Positions 44,687 to 54,127 are shown, numbered from the stretch's first letter. The stretch is DNA of 64,000 nucleotides from an uncultured Ruthenibacterium sp. (GCA_944386555.1 CALXBN010000042.1:1-64000), one strand, 5' to 3'. Translations and numbers: made by a program. Notes: generated by a model not told the origin, from the sequence alone.

Positions 44687-46508
44687 GCGGCCCCAGAATT
44701 TCCGCTTTACCGTATCGACCCTGCTGAGCTACATGGGGCGGCACCGGTTTTTGCTGCTGGTGGTGGCCGTGCTGGTGACCATCAGCGCCCTGGCCAATTT
44801 GCTGGGCACCTATATGATCCGCCCGGTGGTCAACAGCCTGGAGGCCGGCGATGTGAACAGCCTGGCGCGGGGCGTGGCCCTCACGGCCGCCATCTACGCG
44901 CTGGGGGCGGCTTCGGCCCTGGGTTTCAGCCAAACCATGGTACAGGCCGCCCAGAAGATCCTGTTCGACATCCGGCGGGACCTGTTTGCACATCTGCAGA
45001 AGCTGCCCCTGCGCTTTTTCGACACCCGCCAGCAGGGCGACATCATGAGCTATTTTACCAACGATGTGGACACCATTTCCGACGCGCTGAACAACAGTTT
45101 CGCCATGCTGATCCAGAGCTTCATCCAGGTGACGGGCACCCTGGCGCTGCTGTTCGTGCTGAACTGGCGCATGACCATGATCGTGGTGGTGTGCTACATC
45201 CTGATGTTCCTGTATATCCGCTTTTCCGGCAAGCGCAGCAAAGCCTATTACACCCAGCAGCAAAAACACCTGGGTGCGCTGGACGGCTACATTCAGGAGA
45301 TGGTGAACGGACAGAAGGTGGTAAAGGTATTCAACCACGAGGCGGCCAACCTGGCGGGCTTCGACGAGCGCAATGAGCGCCTGCGCCTGGCGGGCACCGG
45401 CGCCCAGGGCTACGCCTCCACCATGGTGCCGGCGGTGGTGAGCATCAGCTATGTAAATTACGCCATTGTGGCGGTGGTGGGCGGCCTGATGGCCCTGTCC
45501 GGCACGGCCGATGTAGGCAGCCTGGCCAGCTACCTGGTGTTTGTGCGCCAGACGGCCATGCCCATCAACCAGCTGACCCAGCAGAGCCAGTTTCTGCTGG
45601 CCGCCCTGGCCGGCGCCGAGCGCGTGTTTGACGTAATGCGCCAGAAGCCCGAGGTGGACGAGGGCCATGTGCGCCTGGTAAACGTGCGGCGTGACGCCGC
45701 CGGCGCCCTGACGCCCTGCGCCGAGAAAACCGGCGCCTGGGCCTGGAAGCAGCCCGACGGGACGCTGGTGCCCCTGCAGGGCGACGTTCGCTTTGAAGAT
45801 GTGGACTTCGGCTATGACAAAGGCCATGCCATCCTGCACGATATCAGCCTGTACGCCAAACCCGGGCAGAAGATCGCTTTTGTTGGCAGCACCGGCGCGG
45901 GCAAAACCACCATCACCAACCTGATCAACCGTTTTTATGATGTCAATGCAGGGCGCATCCTGTACGACGGCATCGACGTGCGGGATATCTGCAAGGACGA
46001 CTTGCGCCGGAGCCTGGGCATCGTGCTGCAGGACACGCATCTGTTCACCGGCACCATCGCTGATAACATCCGCTTCGGCAAGCTGGACGCCACCATGGAG
46101 GAAGTGCGCACCGCGGCAAAGGTAGCGAATGCGGATTCCTTCATCCGCCGCCTGACCCAGGGCTACAACACAATGGTGACCGGCGACGGCGCCAACCTCA
46201 GCCAGGGCCAGCGCCAGCTGCTGGCCATTGCCCGGGCCGCCGTGGCCGACCCGCCGGTGCTGATACTGGACGAAGCCACCAGCTCCATTGACACGCGTAC
46301 CGAGGCCCTGATTGAAAAAGGCATGGACCGGCTGATGGAGGGGCGGACGGTGTTCGTCATTGCCCACCGGCTTTCCACCGTGCGCAACGCCAACGCCATC
46401 ATGGTGCTGGAGCACGGGCACATCATTGAACGCGGCTGCCACGAGGAATTGCTGGCCCAAAAAGGCGAATACTACCAGCTGTACAACGGCATGTTCGAGT
46501 TGTCCTGA
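44664..46508 (+). CDS. ABC exporter half-transporter with canonical ATPase
   Basis: A 614-residue partner. It has six transmembrane helices and an ATPase domain with Walker A VGSTGAGKTTITNLINRFYD (near residue 409), signature LSQGQRQLLAIARAA and Walker B LILDEATSSID (near 531), with catalytic Glu intact. An insert before the ATPase core (about residues 335-370) is longer than usual, as in BmrD-like subunits. AAAGGAGGCGACGGCC precedes the ATG. Expected to export drugs or lipophilic compounds with its partner. Confidence 0.92.
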   Translation: MARPISGKRPQNFRFTVSTLLSYMGRHRFLLLVVAVLVTISALANLLGTYMIRPVVNSLEAGDVNSLARGVALTAAIYALGAASALGFSQTMVQAAQKILFDIRRDLFAHLQKLPLRFFDTRQQGDIMSYFTNDVDTISDALNNSFAMLIQSFIQVTGTLALLFVLNWRMTMIVVVCYILMFLYIRFSGKRSKAYYTQQQKHLGALDGYIQEMVNGQKVVKVFNHEAANLAGFDERNERLRLAGTGAQGYASTMVPAVVSISYVNYAIVAVVGGLMALSGTADVGSLASYLVFVRQTAMPINQLTQQSQFLLAALAGAERVFDVMRQKPEVDEGHVRLVNVRRDAAGALTPCAEKTGAWAWKQPDGTLVPLQGDVRFEDVDFGYDKGHAILHDISLYAKPGQKIAFVGSTGAGKTTITNLINRFYDVNAGRILYDGIDVRDICKDDLRRSLGIVLQDTHLFTGTIADNIRFGKLDATMEEVRTAAKVANADSFIRRLTQGYNTMVTGDGANLSQGQRQLLAIARAAVADPPVLILDEATSSIDTRTEALIEKGMDRLMEGRTVFVIAHRLSTVRNANAIMVLEHGHIIERGCHEELLAQKGEYYQLYNGMFELS

Positions 46509-46518
46509 CATGCCGTCC

Positions 46519-46553
46519 GGGCCGGGCCCCTTGCCGAAGGGCCCGGCCTTTTT
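46519..46553 (+). terminator. Terminator of the exporter operon
   Basis: GGCCGGGCCC / GGGCCCGGCC stem with a nine-base loop, then TTTTT. Confidence 0.85.
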
Positions 46554-46595
46554 GCTTTTCTCCCCCGCAGGAGGGCACGCTATCTGTCCTTTTTC

Positions 46596-46612
46596 TTTAC
46601 AAATACTTTACA
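46596..46612 (+). promoter_or_regulatory. Two TTTACA repeats, 11-base period (possible Pho-like box)
   Basis: TTTACA-AATAC-TTTACA has the same spacing as the repeats before pstS. It is about 165 bases before the first GH3 gene. Chance occurrence in this AT-rich gap is quite possible. Confidence 0.3.
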
Positions 46613-46707
46613 CTCTTTGGATTTTAAAGTCGATGGGCAGGCAAATTTTGTATGTTCTGCACAAGTTCTGCGTGAATAATTGGCGAACTTGCCAAACCCT
46701 TTTCCGC

Positions 46708-46736
46708 CCTGATTATGGTATAATAAGGTTATCAGG
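46708..46736 (+). promoter_or_regulatory. Extended -10 promoter with flanking inverted repeat, GH3 operon
   Basis: TGG-TATAAT (-10 at 46719-46724) has no good -35. CCTGAT (46708) and ATCAGG (46731) invert around it and could be an operator. It lies about 50 bases before the GH3 start. Confidence 0.5.
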
Positions 46737-46775
46737 CTTCGCATGGATATGCAGCCCGGAGAGGAGCGTGACCCT

Positions 46776-48845
46776 ATGCAGCAGAAAAAGCTGGCCGCCC
46801 GCGTGAAAGGCTTTTTGACGGTGGACGGCCTGCAGTTCAAAGACCTGGACGGTACCGGCGTATTAAAGCCCTATGAGGACTGGCGCCTGAGCCCGGAAGC
46901 GCGGGCCGAGGACCTGGTTGCCCGCATGACGGATGCCGAAAAAGCCGGCATGATGGTGATCAGCGACCAGCCCATGGGTATTTCGGCCAAGGAGGGGCAG
47001 CCCACCAGCCATGCCGGCGCACTGCTGGAGGCCCACGAGGAAGTGATGCGCCACGGCCGCAAGGCGATGCAATATCCCACCACTTACAAGCTGGCCACCT
47101 GGCATGTGCGCCACCTGATTGTTCGGGAAAACGCCAGGGCCAGTGAACTGGCCTGCTGGGTGAACGCCATGCAGGAGGTATGCGAGGGCACCCGCCTGGG
47201 GATCCCCTGCATCGTGGCCTCCAATTCAAAAAACGAAAGCGCGGATATCCGCTATTCCGCCGCCCAGGAGGACAACCGCTTTACCACGTTTCCCGGCACT
47301 TTGGGCCTGGCTGCCAGCCGGGACATGGCGCTGATCGAGCGGTTCGCCGCCATTGTGCGCACAGAGTTCCGGGCAGCCAACCTGCGCAAGGGCTATATGT
47401 ACATGGCCGACTGTGCCACCGATCCCAGGTGGTTCCGCACCTATGGCACTTTCGGGGAGGATCCCCGGCTGATTTGTGACATCATCACCCGTATCATCCG
47501 GGGCATCCAGGGCGAGCGCCTGGGGCCCGACGGTGTGGCGCTGACCACCAAGCATTTTCCCGGCGGCGGCGCCCGGGAGAACGGGTTTGACCCCCACTAC
47601 GCCGAGGGCAAATTCAACTGCTACGCCACACCCCACAGCCTGGAGAAATACCATCTGCCCGCCTTCCGGGCTGCGGTGACGGCGGGCACCTCCGCCGTCA
47701 TGCCCTACTATGCCATTCCCTCCAACGAGAAATCCGCTTTCCCCCAAAACGGCATGGATGCCTTTGACCGGGAGATCGCCTTTGCCTATAATAAGCAGTT
47801 CATCGACGGCATCCTGCGCGGGGAACTGGGCTTTACCGGCGTGGTGAACAGCGACACGGGGGTGCTTTCCGGCATGGCCTGGGGCGCCGAGGAGTATGCC
47901 CCCGCCGGGCGCGCGGCCCAGGTGCTGAAGGCCGGAACGGACATGGTGTCCGGCGAGCAGGACCCCGCGCCTTTCCTGGAGGCTATCCAGAAAGGATATG
48001 TGGACCGGCAGACGGTGGACAGGGCTGTAAAGCGCCTGCTGGTAGAGATGTTCCGCCTGGGGCTGTTTGAAGACCCCTACGCCGACGAAGCGGCAGCGGA
48101 TGCCCAGGTGAACACCGAGGCAAGCCGCGCCGCAGCCTACAAAGCCCATCAGGAGAGCGTGGTGCTGCTGAAGAATAATGGCGCTTTGCCCCTGACGGCG
48201 GAGCGCATGGCAGGCAAAAAGGTATATGTGGAGATGATGATGCGCACCGACTACAGCGAGGAGGAGCTGAAGAACATGGCCCTCTCCGGCAGCCGGGCAG
48301 ACCCCAGGGCCACCATTGCCGCCTTTGCCGATGCCCTAAAGGCTGACCACCCCGACTGGGCCTTCGTGGACGACTATCACGGGGCCGACGTGGCGCTGCT
48401 TCTGCTGAAGCCTGCCAGCGGCAGCTATTTTGCCGCTACCGAGGGATACCTGGAACTGAACGTGTGCCGGGCCACCGGCATTGATGTGGACCATATCCGG
48501 AATATCCGCGCTGCGGTGCCCACGGTGGTGCTGCACGTGAACCTGAACCTGCCTTATCTGCTGGCCAACGTGGAGCCCCTGGCCGATGGGCTGACAGTGG
48601 GCTTTGACACCTTTGCCAAAGCGGCCATTGATGTGATGACCGGCCAAGCGCAGCCGGTGGGCAAGCTGCCCATCACCCTGCCGGGCAGCGACGCCGCCCT
48701 GGCGGTGGATGAAAACGGCCGGTGCGCCAGCCCCAATGACGTGCCCGGCTTCGACAAAGCCCGTTACATGAAAAACGGCCTTTCCTACGCCTACAAGGAC
48801 GGCGCAGGCAACGAGTACCTGTACGGCTTCGGCCTTACATATTGA
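46776..48845 (+). CDS. Glycoside hydrolase family 3 protein
   Basis: A 689-residue glycosidase without signal peptide, so probably cytoplasmic. The barrel domain shows LTTKHFPGGGARENGFDPHYAEG and the likely nucleophile Asp in GVVNSDTGVLSG (near residue 357). The second, alpha/beta-sandwich domain begins at HQESVVLLKNNGALPL. ATG 46776 follows GAGGAGCGTGACCCT. Asp-x-His after KHFPG resembles the acid/base dyad of NagZ-type hexosaminidases, but the two-domain layout is of beta-glucosidase type; substrate unknown. The next GH3 gene follows after 21 bases. Confidence 0.85.
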   Translation: MQQKKLAARVKGFLTVDGLQFKDLDGTGVLKPYEDWRLSPEARAEDLVARMTDAEKAGMMVISDQPMGISAKEGQPTSHAGALLEAHEEVMRHGRKAMQYPTTYKLATWHVRHLIVRENARASELACWVNAMQEVCEGTRLGIPCIVASNSKNESADIRYSAAQEDNRFTTFPGTLGLAASRDMALIERFAAIVRTEFRAANLRKGYMYMADCATDPRWFRTYGTFGEDPRLICDIITRIIRGIQGERLGPDGVALTTKHFPGGGARENGFDPHYAEGKFNCYATPHSLEKYHLPAFRAAVTAGTSAVMPYYAIPSNEKSAFPQNGMDAFDREIAFAYNKQFIDGILRGELGFTGVVNSDTGVLSGMAWGAEEYAPAGRAAQVLKAGTDMVSGEQDPAPFLEAIQKGYVDRQTVDRAVKRLLVEMFRLGLFEDPYADEAAADAQVNTEASRAAAYKAHQESVVLLKNNGALPLTAERMAGKKVYVEMMMRTDYSEEELKNMALSGSRADPRATIAAFADALKADHPDWAFVDDYHGADVALLLLKPASGSYFAATEGYLELNVCRATGIDVDHIRNIRAAVPTVVLHVNLNLPYLLANVEPLADGLTVGFDTFAKAAIDVMTGQAQPVGKLPITLPGSDAALAVDENGRCASPNDVPGFDKARYMKNGLSYAYKDGAGNEYLYGFGLTY

Positions 48846-48866
48846 TTCTGAGAGGAGACATTTGAT

Positions 48867-50573
48867 ATGGTTGATCTGAAAGCAAAACCCTATTACCTGT
48901 CCGACGAGGACATCCAGTGGGTCAAGGACACCATCGCCGGCATGACCGACGAGGAAAAAGTGGGCCAGCTGTTCGTAAACATGGTCACCGACTTCACCCC
49001 CGATGGCATCAAAAAGGTGGCCGACACCTACCACCCCGGCGCACTGCGCTACCACAACAAATCTGCGGCGGAGCTGTGGGATATGGTAAACACCTTCCAG
49101 CAGTGCAGCAAGATCCCCCTGCTGGTGGCCAGCAACTGTGAGGCCGGCGGCAACGGCGGCGTGGGCGGCGGCACGGCGGTCTCCTGCGGCGCAGCCACCG
49201 CAGCCGCCCGCAACCCCGAGGTGGCCTATAACGCCGCCAAGGTGGGCGGCACCGAGGCCATGGCCATCGGCTCCAACTGGAATTTTGCTCCCATTGTGGA
49301 TCTGCTGTACAACTGGCGCAACACCATTGTGCAGACCCGCTCTTTCTGCGCCGACCCCGACCGCACTGTGGCCTATGCCAAGGCGTTCATCAAAGGCACC
49401 GAAGAATGCGGCATGGCCACCACCATCAAGCACTTCCCCGGCGACGGCACCGAGGAGAACGACCAGCACCTGATGATGGGCATCAATGATCTGAGCTGTG
49501 AGGAATGGATGGACACCTTCGGCAAAGTGTACCGGGAACTGATCGATGCCGGTGTAAAAACCATCATGGCCGGGCACATTGCGCAGCCCGCCTGGCAGCG
49601 CCGCCTGGCCGGCCGCGAGGTGGACGACCACGACATTTTGCCCGCCACCCTGTGCCCGGAGCTGATCACCGGCCTTCTGAAAGGCGAATTGGGCTTCAAC
49701 GGCCTGGTAGTAACCGATGCCAGCCACATGATCGGCATGTTCGGCGCCATGCCCCGCAGCCAGCAGGTGCCCGCCGCCATCGCCGCCGGATGCGACATGT
49801 ACCTGTTCTTCAACGACATGGAAGAGGACTTCGGCTACATGATGGACGGTTATAAAAACGGTATCATCACCGAAGAGCGCATGACCGACGCCCTGATGCG
49901 CATTCTGGGCGTAAAGGCCAGCATCGGCCTGCACAAGAAACAGGCCGCCGGCACCCTGATGCCCCCCAAGGAGGGCATTTCCGTGGTGGGCTGCGACGCG
50001 CACAAGGCCATCAGCAAAGCCTGCGCCGACCAGTTCATCACCCTGGTGAAGGACACCCAGAAGATGCTTCCCCTGAACCCCGCCAGGCAGAAGCGCGTGC
50101 GGGTGTACTTCCTGCAGGGCGACGGCAAGGTGGTGGCCGGCAAGCTGATCAAAGACGACTCCGGCGACCGCACCAAAGCCTATATTATCAAGAAGCTGGA
50201 GCAGCGGGGCTTTATTGTAGAGGACGGCGATGCCGTGGCCGCCAAGGGAAAGATGGAGCAGTTTATGGCCAACACCGACGCGGTGCTGGTATTCATCGAC
50301 CAGGTGGGCTTCGCCCAGTACAACACCATGCGGGTGAAATGGACTATGCCCGGCCAGCAGCCCTGGTATGTGCGCCAGGTGCCCACGGCCTTCATCAGCC
50401 TGTACCTGCCCAACTATCTGATTGACCTGACCATGAGCCGCACCTACGTGAACTGCTATCAGGACAACCCTGAGGTGATCGACGCGCTGGTTGAAAAACT
50501 GTGCGGTGATTCCCCCTTCAACGGCACACCGGAGGAAAACGTATGGTGCGGCCGCTGGGATACCCGCCTGTAA
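48867..50573 (+). CDS. Glycoside hydrolase family 3 protein, NagZ-like active site
   Basis: A 568-residue cytoplasmic GH3 enzyme. IKHFPGDGTEENDQH carries the Asp-His pair of NagZ-type beta-N-acetylhexosaminidases and the nucleophile Asp is in GLVVTDASHMIGM (near residue 284). A C-terminal domain of about 190 residues follows the barrel, beginning near VVGCDAHKAIS. GAGAGGAGACATTTGAT precedes the ATG. Likely substrates are N-acetylglucosaminides, for example imported muropeptide or host-glycan fragments. It shares an operon with the preceding, more divergent GH3 protein. Confidence 0.85.
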   Translation: MVDLKAKPYYLSDEDIQWVKDTIAGMTDEEKVGQLFVNMVTDFTPDGIKKVADTYHPGALRYHNKSAAELWDMVNTFQQCSKIPLLVASNCEAGGNGGVGGGTAVSCGAATAAARNPEVAYNAAKVGGTEAMAIGSNWNFAPIVDLLYNWRNTIVQTRSFCADPDRTVAYAKAFIKGTEECGMATTIKHFPGDGTEENDQHLMMGINDLSCEEWMDTFGKVYRELIDAGVKTIMAGHIAQPAWQRRLAGREVDDHDILPATLCPELITGLLKGELGFNGLVVTDASHMIGMFGAMPRSQQVPAAIAAGCDMYLFFNDMEEDFGYMMDGYKNGIITEERMTDALMRILGVKASIGLHKKQAAGTLMPPKEGISVVGCDAHKAISKACADQFITLVKDTQKMLPLNPARQKRVRVYFLQGDGKVVAGKLIKDDSGDRTKAYIIKKLEQRGFIVEDGDAVAAKGKMEQFMANTDAVLVFIDQVGFAQYNTMRVKWTMPGQQPWYVRQVPTAFISLYLPNYLIDLTMSRTYVNCYQDNPEVIDALVEKLCGDSPFNGTPEENVWCGRWDTRL

Positions 50574-50611
50574 GCGGCGTTTCCCTGCATCCCTGCGCCC
50601 ATCTTTACAGC

Positions 50612-50646
50612 AAAAAGGCCGGAGCCCGCGGGCTCCGGCCTTTTTT
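50612..50646. terminator. Bidirectional terminator between GH3 and molybdenum operons
   Basis: AAAAAGGCCGGAGCC / GGCTCCGGCCTTTTT stem with CGCG loop and A/T-runs on both sides. Confidence 0.92.
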
Positions 50647-50655
50647 GCCGTTCTG

Positions 50656-51171
50656 TCAGGGCCGGCGGCCCAGGGCGCCGCACAAAAGGTCGGCAGCGGC
50701 GGTATAATCCCGCAGGCCGATGGACGGCACGCCGGGAATGCACAGGGTCGTATCGGTGGCCAGGGCCAGCAGGGTCTCGGGGCGGCAGACACTGCTGGTG
50801 CTCACCGCTGCGCGCACCAGCTCGATCTTGGGCAGAGGGGAATCTTTAAGGCCCTCCGCCAGCACCAGATCAAACCCGGCAAACTGGGCCAGCAGGGCCT
50901 GCCAGCTGACGGGCGCCGTGCGCACCATCATCCAGCGGCGGGCGCTGTACACAGCCACGCCCACAGCGCCGGCAGCGGCCAGGCGGAAGCTGTCGGTGCC
51001 AGGCACATCGGGGGTGAAATCGTGGCCATCGTGCTTGATAACACCCACCTGGAGCCCGCGGGCCGCCAGCACCGGGATAAGGCCCTCCAAAAAGGTGGTT
51101 TTCCCGCTGTTTTTCACGCCGCTGACGGCAATGGCCGGCGGCAGGGCCGGGGTGCGTGGCCATGGTGTCAC
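50656..51171 (-). CDS. mobB: Molybdopterin-guanine dinucleotide biosynthesis adaptor MobB
   Basis: A 171-residue P-loop GTPase-like protein: Walker A SGVKNSGKTTFLEGLIP, then VGVIKHDGHDF, both diagnostic for MobB. It assists MobA in attaching GMP to molybdopterin; no mobA is in the window. It starts at GTG, overlapping the moeA stop (GTGA). Last gene of the leftward molybdenum operon, ending at a shared terminator. Its presence suggests a bis-MGD cofactor, as DMSO-reductase family enzymes require. Confidence 0.92.
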   Translation of the reverse strand: MTPWPRTPALPPAIAVSGVKNSGKTTFLEGLIPVLAARGLQVGVIKHDGHDFTPDVPGTDSFRLAAAGAVGVAVYSARRWMMVRTAPVSWQALLAQFAGFDLVLAEGLKDSPLPKIELVRAAVSTSSVCRPETLLALATDTTLCIPGVPSIGLRDYTAAADLLCGALGRRP

Positions 51172-52397
51172 AGCAGAATCACCTCCACCGGGTCTCCCGC
51201 CCGCAGGGGCGGACTGCCGGCAGGGATATCCAGCAGGCAGTTGCAGCCGGCCAGGGCGGCAATGCCGCCGGAAGAATGGCAGCCTGCCGCCGGGCGCACC
51301 TTCCCGCCGGCCAGGCGGGCACGCACCAGGCGGCGCATGGCCGAAGCCTTGGGAAAAGGCGCATCCAGCACAGCGGACACCCGCCTGAGCGCCGGCCCGG
51401 ACACACCCGACAGCCGCGCCAGAGCCGGGCGCGCCAGCACTTCGAATGTGGCAAAAGCCGCAAATGGGTTGCCCGAAAGGGCCAGCAGGACGCGGCCGTT
51501 CCGGGCGGCCGCCAACGCCGGGCTGCCGGGTTTGGCCGCCAGGCCATGGAAGAGCACCTGCAGGCCCAGGCGATGGACTGCTTCCGGCAGATAATCCTTC
51601 TGCCCAACCGATACGCCGCCGGTGGTGATCACCAGCGGATAGGAAGCCAGCAAGTCATCCAGGCGGGCGGCCAGGGCTGCGGGGTCATCGCCGGCAGCGG
51701 GCTGCAGCGCCGGCACAGCCCCCAGAGCGGCCAGGCGGGCCGCCAGCATGGGGCCATTGGAATCATAGATCTGCCCGGGAGCCAGGAACGCGCCGGGGGC
51801 GGCCAGCTCGTCGCCGGTGGGAAGCAGCGCCGCAGCCGGCAGGGGGTATACCGCCGCCTGCACCATCCCCTGCCCCGCCAGCAGGCCCACATGCACGGCC
51901 TCCAGCCGGGTGCCGGCGGCAATGAGCAGGCTGCCGGCCGCGATATCCTCGCCGGCATAGCATACGTTGGCCCCAGCACTTACCGCGGCAAACAGACGGA
52001 CCCTCTCCCGGCCGCAGTCGGTCTCCTCCTGGCGCAGCACACAGTCGGCGCCGGGCGGAACCGGCGCGCCGGTCATGACACGGGCGGCGGTACCCGGCGC
52101 CAGGGGGCCGGCGGGGCATTGCCCGGCGAACAGGCACTGGCTGACCGGCAGCGCCACCGGCGCGCCCGGCCGGGCTGCAGCGATATCTGCCGCGCGCAGG
52201 GCGTAGCCGTCCAGCGGAGAGCGGTCAAAGGGCGGCTGCGCCACCCGGGCCGTTACATCCCGGGCCAGCACCCGCCCCGCCGCCCCGGCCAGAGGCACGG
52301 CCTCAGCCGCGGCGGAGAGCGGCGCCAGGGCACCGGCGATCAGGGCAGCGGCCTGTTCCAGAGAAACGGCGGCGGTACTGCGGGCATTTGGGCTCAT
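51168..52397 (-). CDS. moeA: Molybdopterin molybdenumtransferase MoeA
   Basis: A 409-residue enzyme that inserts molybdate into adenylated molybdopterin. SPLDGYALRAADIAAA, VMTGAPVPPGADCV and VITTGGVSVGQKDYLPEA mark domains II and III in the usual order, and the C-terminal beta-barrel domain follows. GAAGGAGGAAACCAC precedes the ATG. It lies 24 bases after modC. Confidence 0.93.
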   Translation of the reverse strand: MSPNARSTAAVSLEQAAALIAGALAPLSAAAEAVPLAGAAGRVLARDVTARVAQPPFDRSPLDGYALRAADIAAARPGAPVALPVSQCLFAGQCPAGPLAPGTAARVMTGAPVPPGADCVLRQEETDCGRERVRLFAAVSAGANVCYAGEDIAAGSLLIAAGTRLEAVHVGLLAGQGMVQAAVYPLPAAALLPTGDELAAPGAFLAPGQIYDSNGPMLAARLAALGAVPALQPAAGDDPAALAARLDDLLASYPLVITTGGVSVGQKDYLPEAVHRLGLQVLFHGLAAKPGSPALAAARNGRVLLALSGNPFAAFATFEVLARPALARLSGVSGPALRRVSAVLDAPFPKASAMRRLVRARLAGGKVRPAAGCHSSGGIAALAGCNCLLDIPAGSPPLRAGDPVEVILL

Positions 52398-52421
52398 GTG
52401 GTTTCCTCCTTCGGCAAACTT

Positions 52422-53465
52422 TCAACTGTCGAATACCAGCACATCTTCGGGGGCAACCCCCAGTGCCTCGGGCATGTGGGGGGGCTTTTCCCCCTTGGCC
52501 ATGCGCCACCACAGCGCGGGGGTGCCCGGGCGCTGGCCCGGCGTGCGCACCTGCACGATCCAGGCAAAGGGCTCTTCCACCTGGCCGACAAAAGCGACGG
52601 CCATGCGGTTGCGCGGTTCATCCGGGCGCAGGGCATGGGCCCGGATGCCCACGGCGGCCGCGCCGTCCCCCACGGGGGCGGCCGTCTGCAGGGTAACGCC
52701 CCAATCCGGTACCAGCACCGCCCGGGGCCCGGCTTTGCGGGCTGCGGCCACGTTCTTGCAGCCTGTCAGACGGGCACCCAGGCTGCTGCCCGGATTGGCA
52801 AACACCTGTTTGACCGGCCCGGCGGTGAGGATGCACCCGGCATCCATCAGGGCGATACGGCTGCACATGTGATAGGCTTCGTCCCGGCTGTGGGTCACCA
52901 GGATGACATCGCCGGCAAAGGTGCGCAGCAGGTCCAGCAGGTCCAGCTGCAGCTGCTCGCGCAGATGGCTGTCCACTGCGGAAAACGGCTCATCCAGCAG
53001 CAGCGCCCGGGGCCGGCTGACCAGGATGCGCGCCAGAGCCGCCCGCTGGGCCTGGCCGCCGGAAAGCTGGCCCGGCAGGCGGTCCTCCAGGCCCTCCAGA
53101 GCCAGCAGTTCCAGCGCGCTGCGCAGGGCGCGCTGCTTTTCGGCGGTGTCTTTCACCGCGTGCAGGCCCGCCAGGATATTGTTCCGCACCGTCATGTGAG
53201 GGAACAACGCGCCGCTTTGGAACAAATAGCCCACGCTGCGCTGCTGGGCAGGCAAGTCGATGCGGCGCTCGCTGTCGAACAGCACCCGGCCGTCCAGCAG
53301 GATGCGGCCGCGGTCCGGCCGCTGCAGGCCGGCAATGCACCGCAGCGTCTGGCTTTTGCCGCAGCCGGAGGCCCCCAGCAGCCCGGTGATGCCGCCGGAA
53401 GTCTCGAACCGGGCACGCAGGCGGAAACCTCCGTAATCTTTTTCAATATCCACAAGCAGGCTCAT
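52422..53465 (-). CDS. modC: Molybdate ABC transporter ATP-binding protein ModC
   Basis: A 347-residue ATPase with Walker A GASGCGKSQTLRCIAGL (near residue 36), Q-loop FQSGALFPHMTV, signature LSGGQAQRAALARIL and Walker B LLLDEPFSAVDS, in ModC/CysA style. A C-terminal regulatory part of about 110 residues includes RLTGCKNVAAA, which starts the MOP/TOBE region that binds oxyanion. It overlaps modB by four bases. Confidence 0.9.
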   Translation of the reverse strand: MSLLVDIEKDYGGFRLRARFETSGGITGLLGASGCGKSQTLRCIAGLQRPDRGRILLDGRVLFDSERRIDLPAQQRSVGYLFQSGALFPHMTVRNNILAGLHAVKDTAEKQRALRSALELLALEGLEDRLPGQLSGGQAQRAALARILVSRPRALLLDEPFSAVDSHLREQLQLDLLDLLRTFAGDVILVTHSRDEAYHMCSRIALMDAGCILTAGPVKQVFANPGSSLGARLTGCKNVAAARKAGPRAVLVPDWGVTLQTAAPVGDGAAAVGIRAHALRPDEPRNRMAVAFVGQVEEPFAWIVQVRTPGQRPGTPALWWRMAKGEKPPHMPEALGVAPEDVLVFDS

Positions 53466-54127
53466 GGCCCGCGCCTCCTCTCCCGCTGCTCCAGCAGGTT
53501 CACTGCCAGCAGCACCGCAGTTGAGATGGCCAGGTTCACCAGCACCCAGCGAAAAGCCAGGGCTTCATTGTCGGTGCGCCACAGCTGATACACAGTGGTG
53601 GCAATGGTGGCGGTACGCCCGGGCGTGTAGCCGGCGATCATACTGGTGGCGCCATATTCACCCAAAGCCCTAGCGAAGGTGAGCACCGCGCCGGCCAGGA
53701 TGCCCGGCCTGCACAGCGGCATGCGCACACGCCAGAAAACCCATGTGTTAGACAACCCCAGGGTGCGTGCCGCCGCGGCCAGGTCTTCGTCAAAGGCTTC
53801 AAAGGCACCCCGGGCCGTGCGGTACATCAACGGGAAGGACACGGCGGCTGCAGCCAGCACACCTGCCCACCAGGTCATGGGTACACGGATACCGAAACCG
53901 GCCAGGAACTGCCCCAGCGGGCGCCTGGCGCCAAACAGCATCAGCAGGAAGTAGCCCACCACCGTGGGCGGCAGCACCATGGGCAGCGTGAGCACCACGT
54001 CCAGCGCGCCTTTCAGCAGCCGCGGCAGCCGGGCGGCGTAATAAGCCGCCGGCACCGCCAGCAGGAACACCGCCCCGCAGGCGAGGGCTGCCGTGCGCAG
54101 GGAATTCCAAAGGGGATACCAATCCAT
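53462..54127 (-). CDS. modB: Molybdate ABC transporter permease ModB
   Basis: A 221-residue permease with five to six hydrophobic segments. VLTLPMVLPPTVVGYFLLM and the EAA loop AAAARTLGLSNTWVFWRVRMP are ModB/CysT marks. It overlaps modA by one base and modC by four. Confidence 0.92.
   Translation of the reverse strand: MDWYPLWNSLRTAALACGAVFLLAVPAAYYAARLPRLLKGALDVVLTLPMVLPPTVVGYFLLMLFGARRPLGQFLAGFGIRVPMTWWAGVLAAAAVSFPLMYRTARGAFEAFDEDLAAAARTLGLSNTWVFWRVRMPLCRPGILAGAVLTFARALGEYGATSMIAGYTPGRTATIATTVYQLWRTDNEALAFRWVLVNLAISTAVLLAVNLLEQRERRRGP

Noticed and set aside
48336..50792. Very long open frame on the minus strand (over 800 codons) opposite the GH3 genes
   Set aside because: It is antisense to two well-supported GH3 genes, His/Gly/Val-rich with no domain, and typical of antisense frames in high-GC DNA.
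51156..53588. Open frame of about 810 codons on the + strand
   Set aside because: It runs antisense to mobB, moeA and modC, all with clear motifs and ribosome sites; composition is low-complexity Gln/Arg/Gly.
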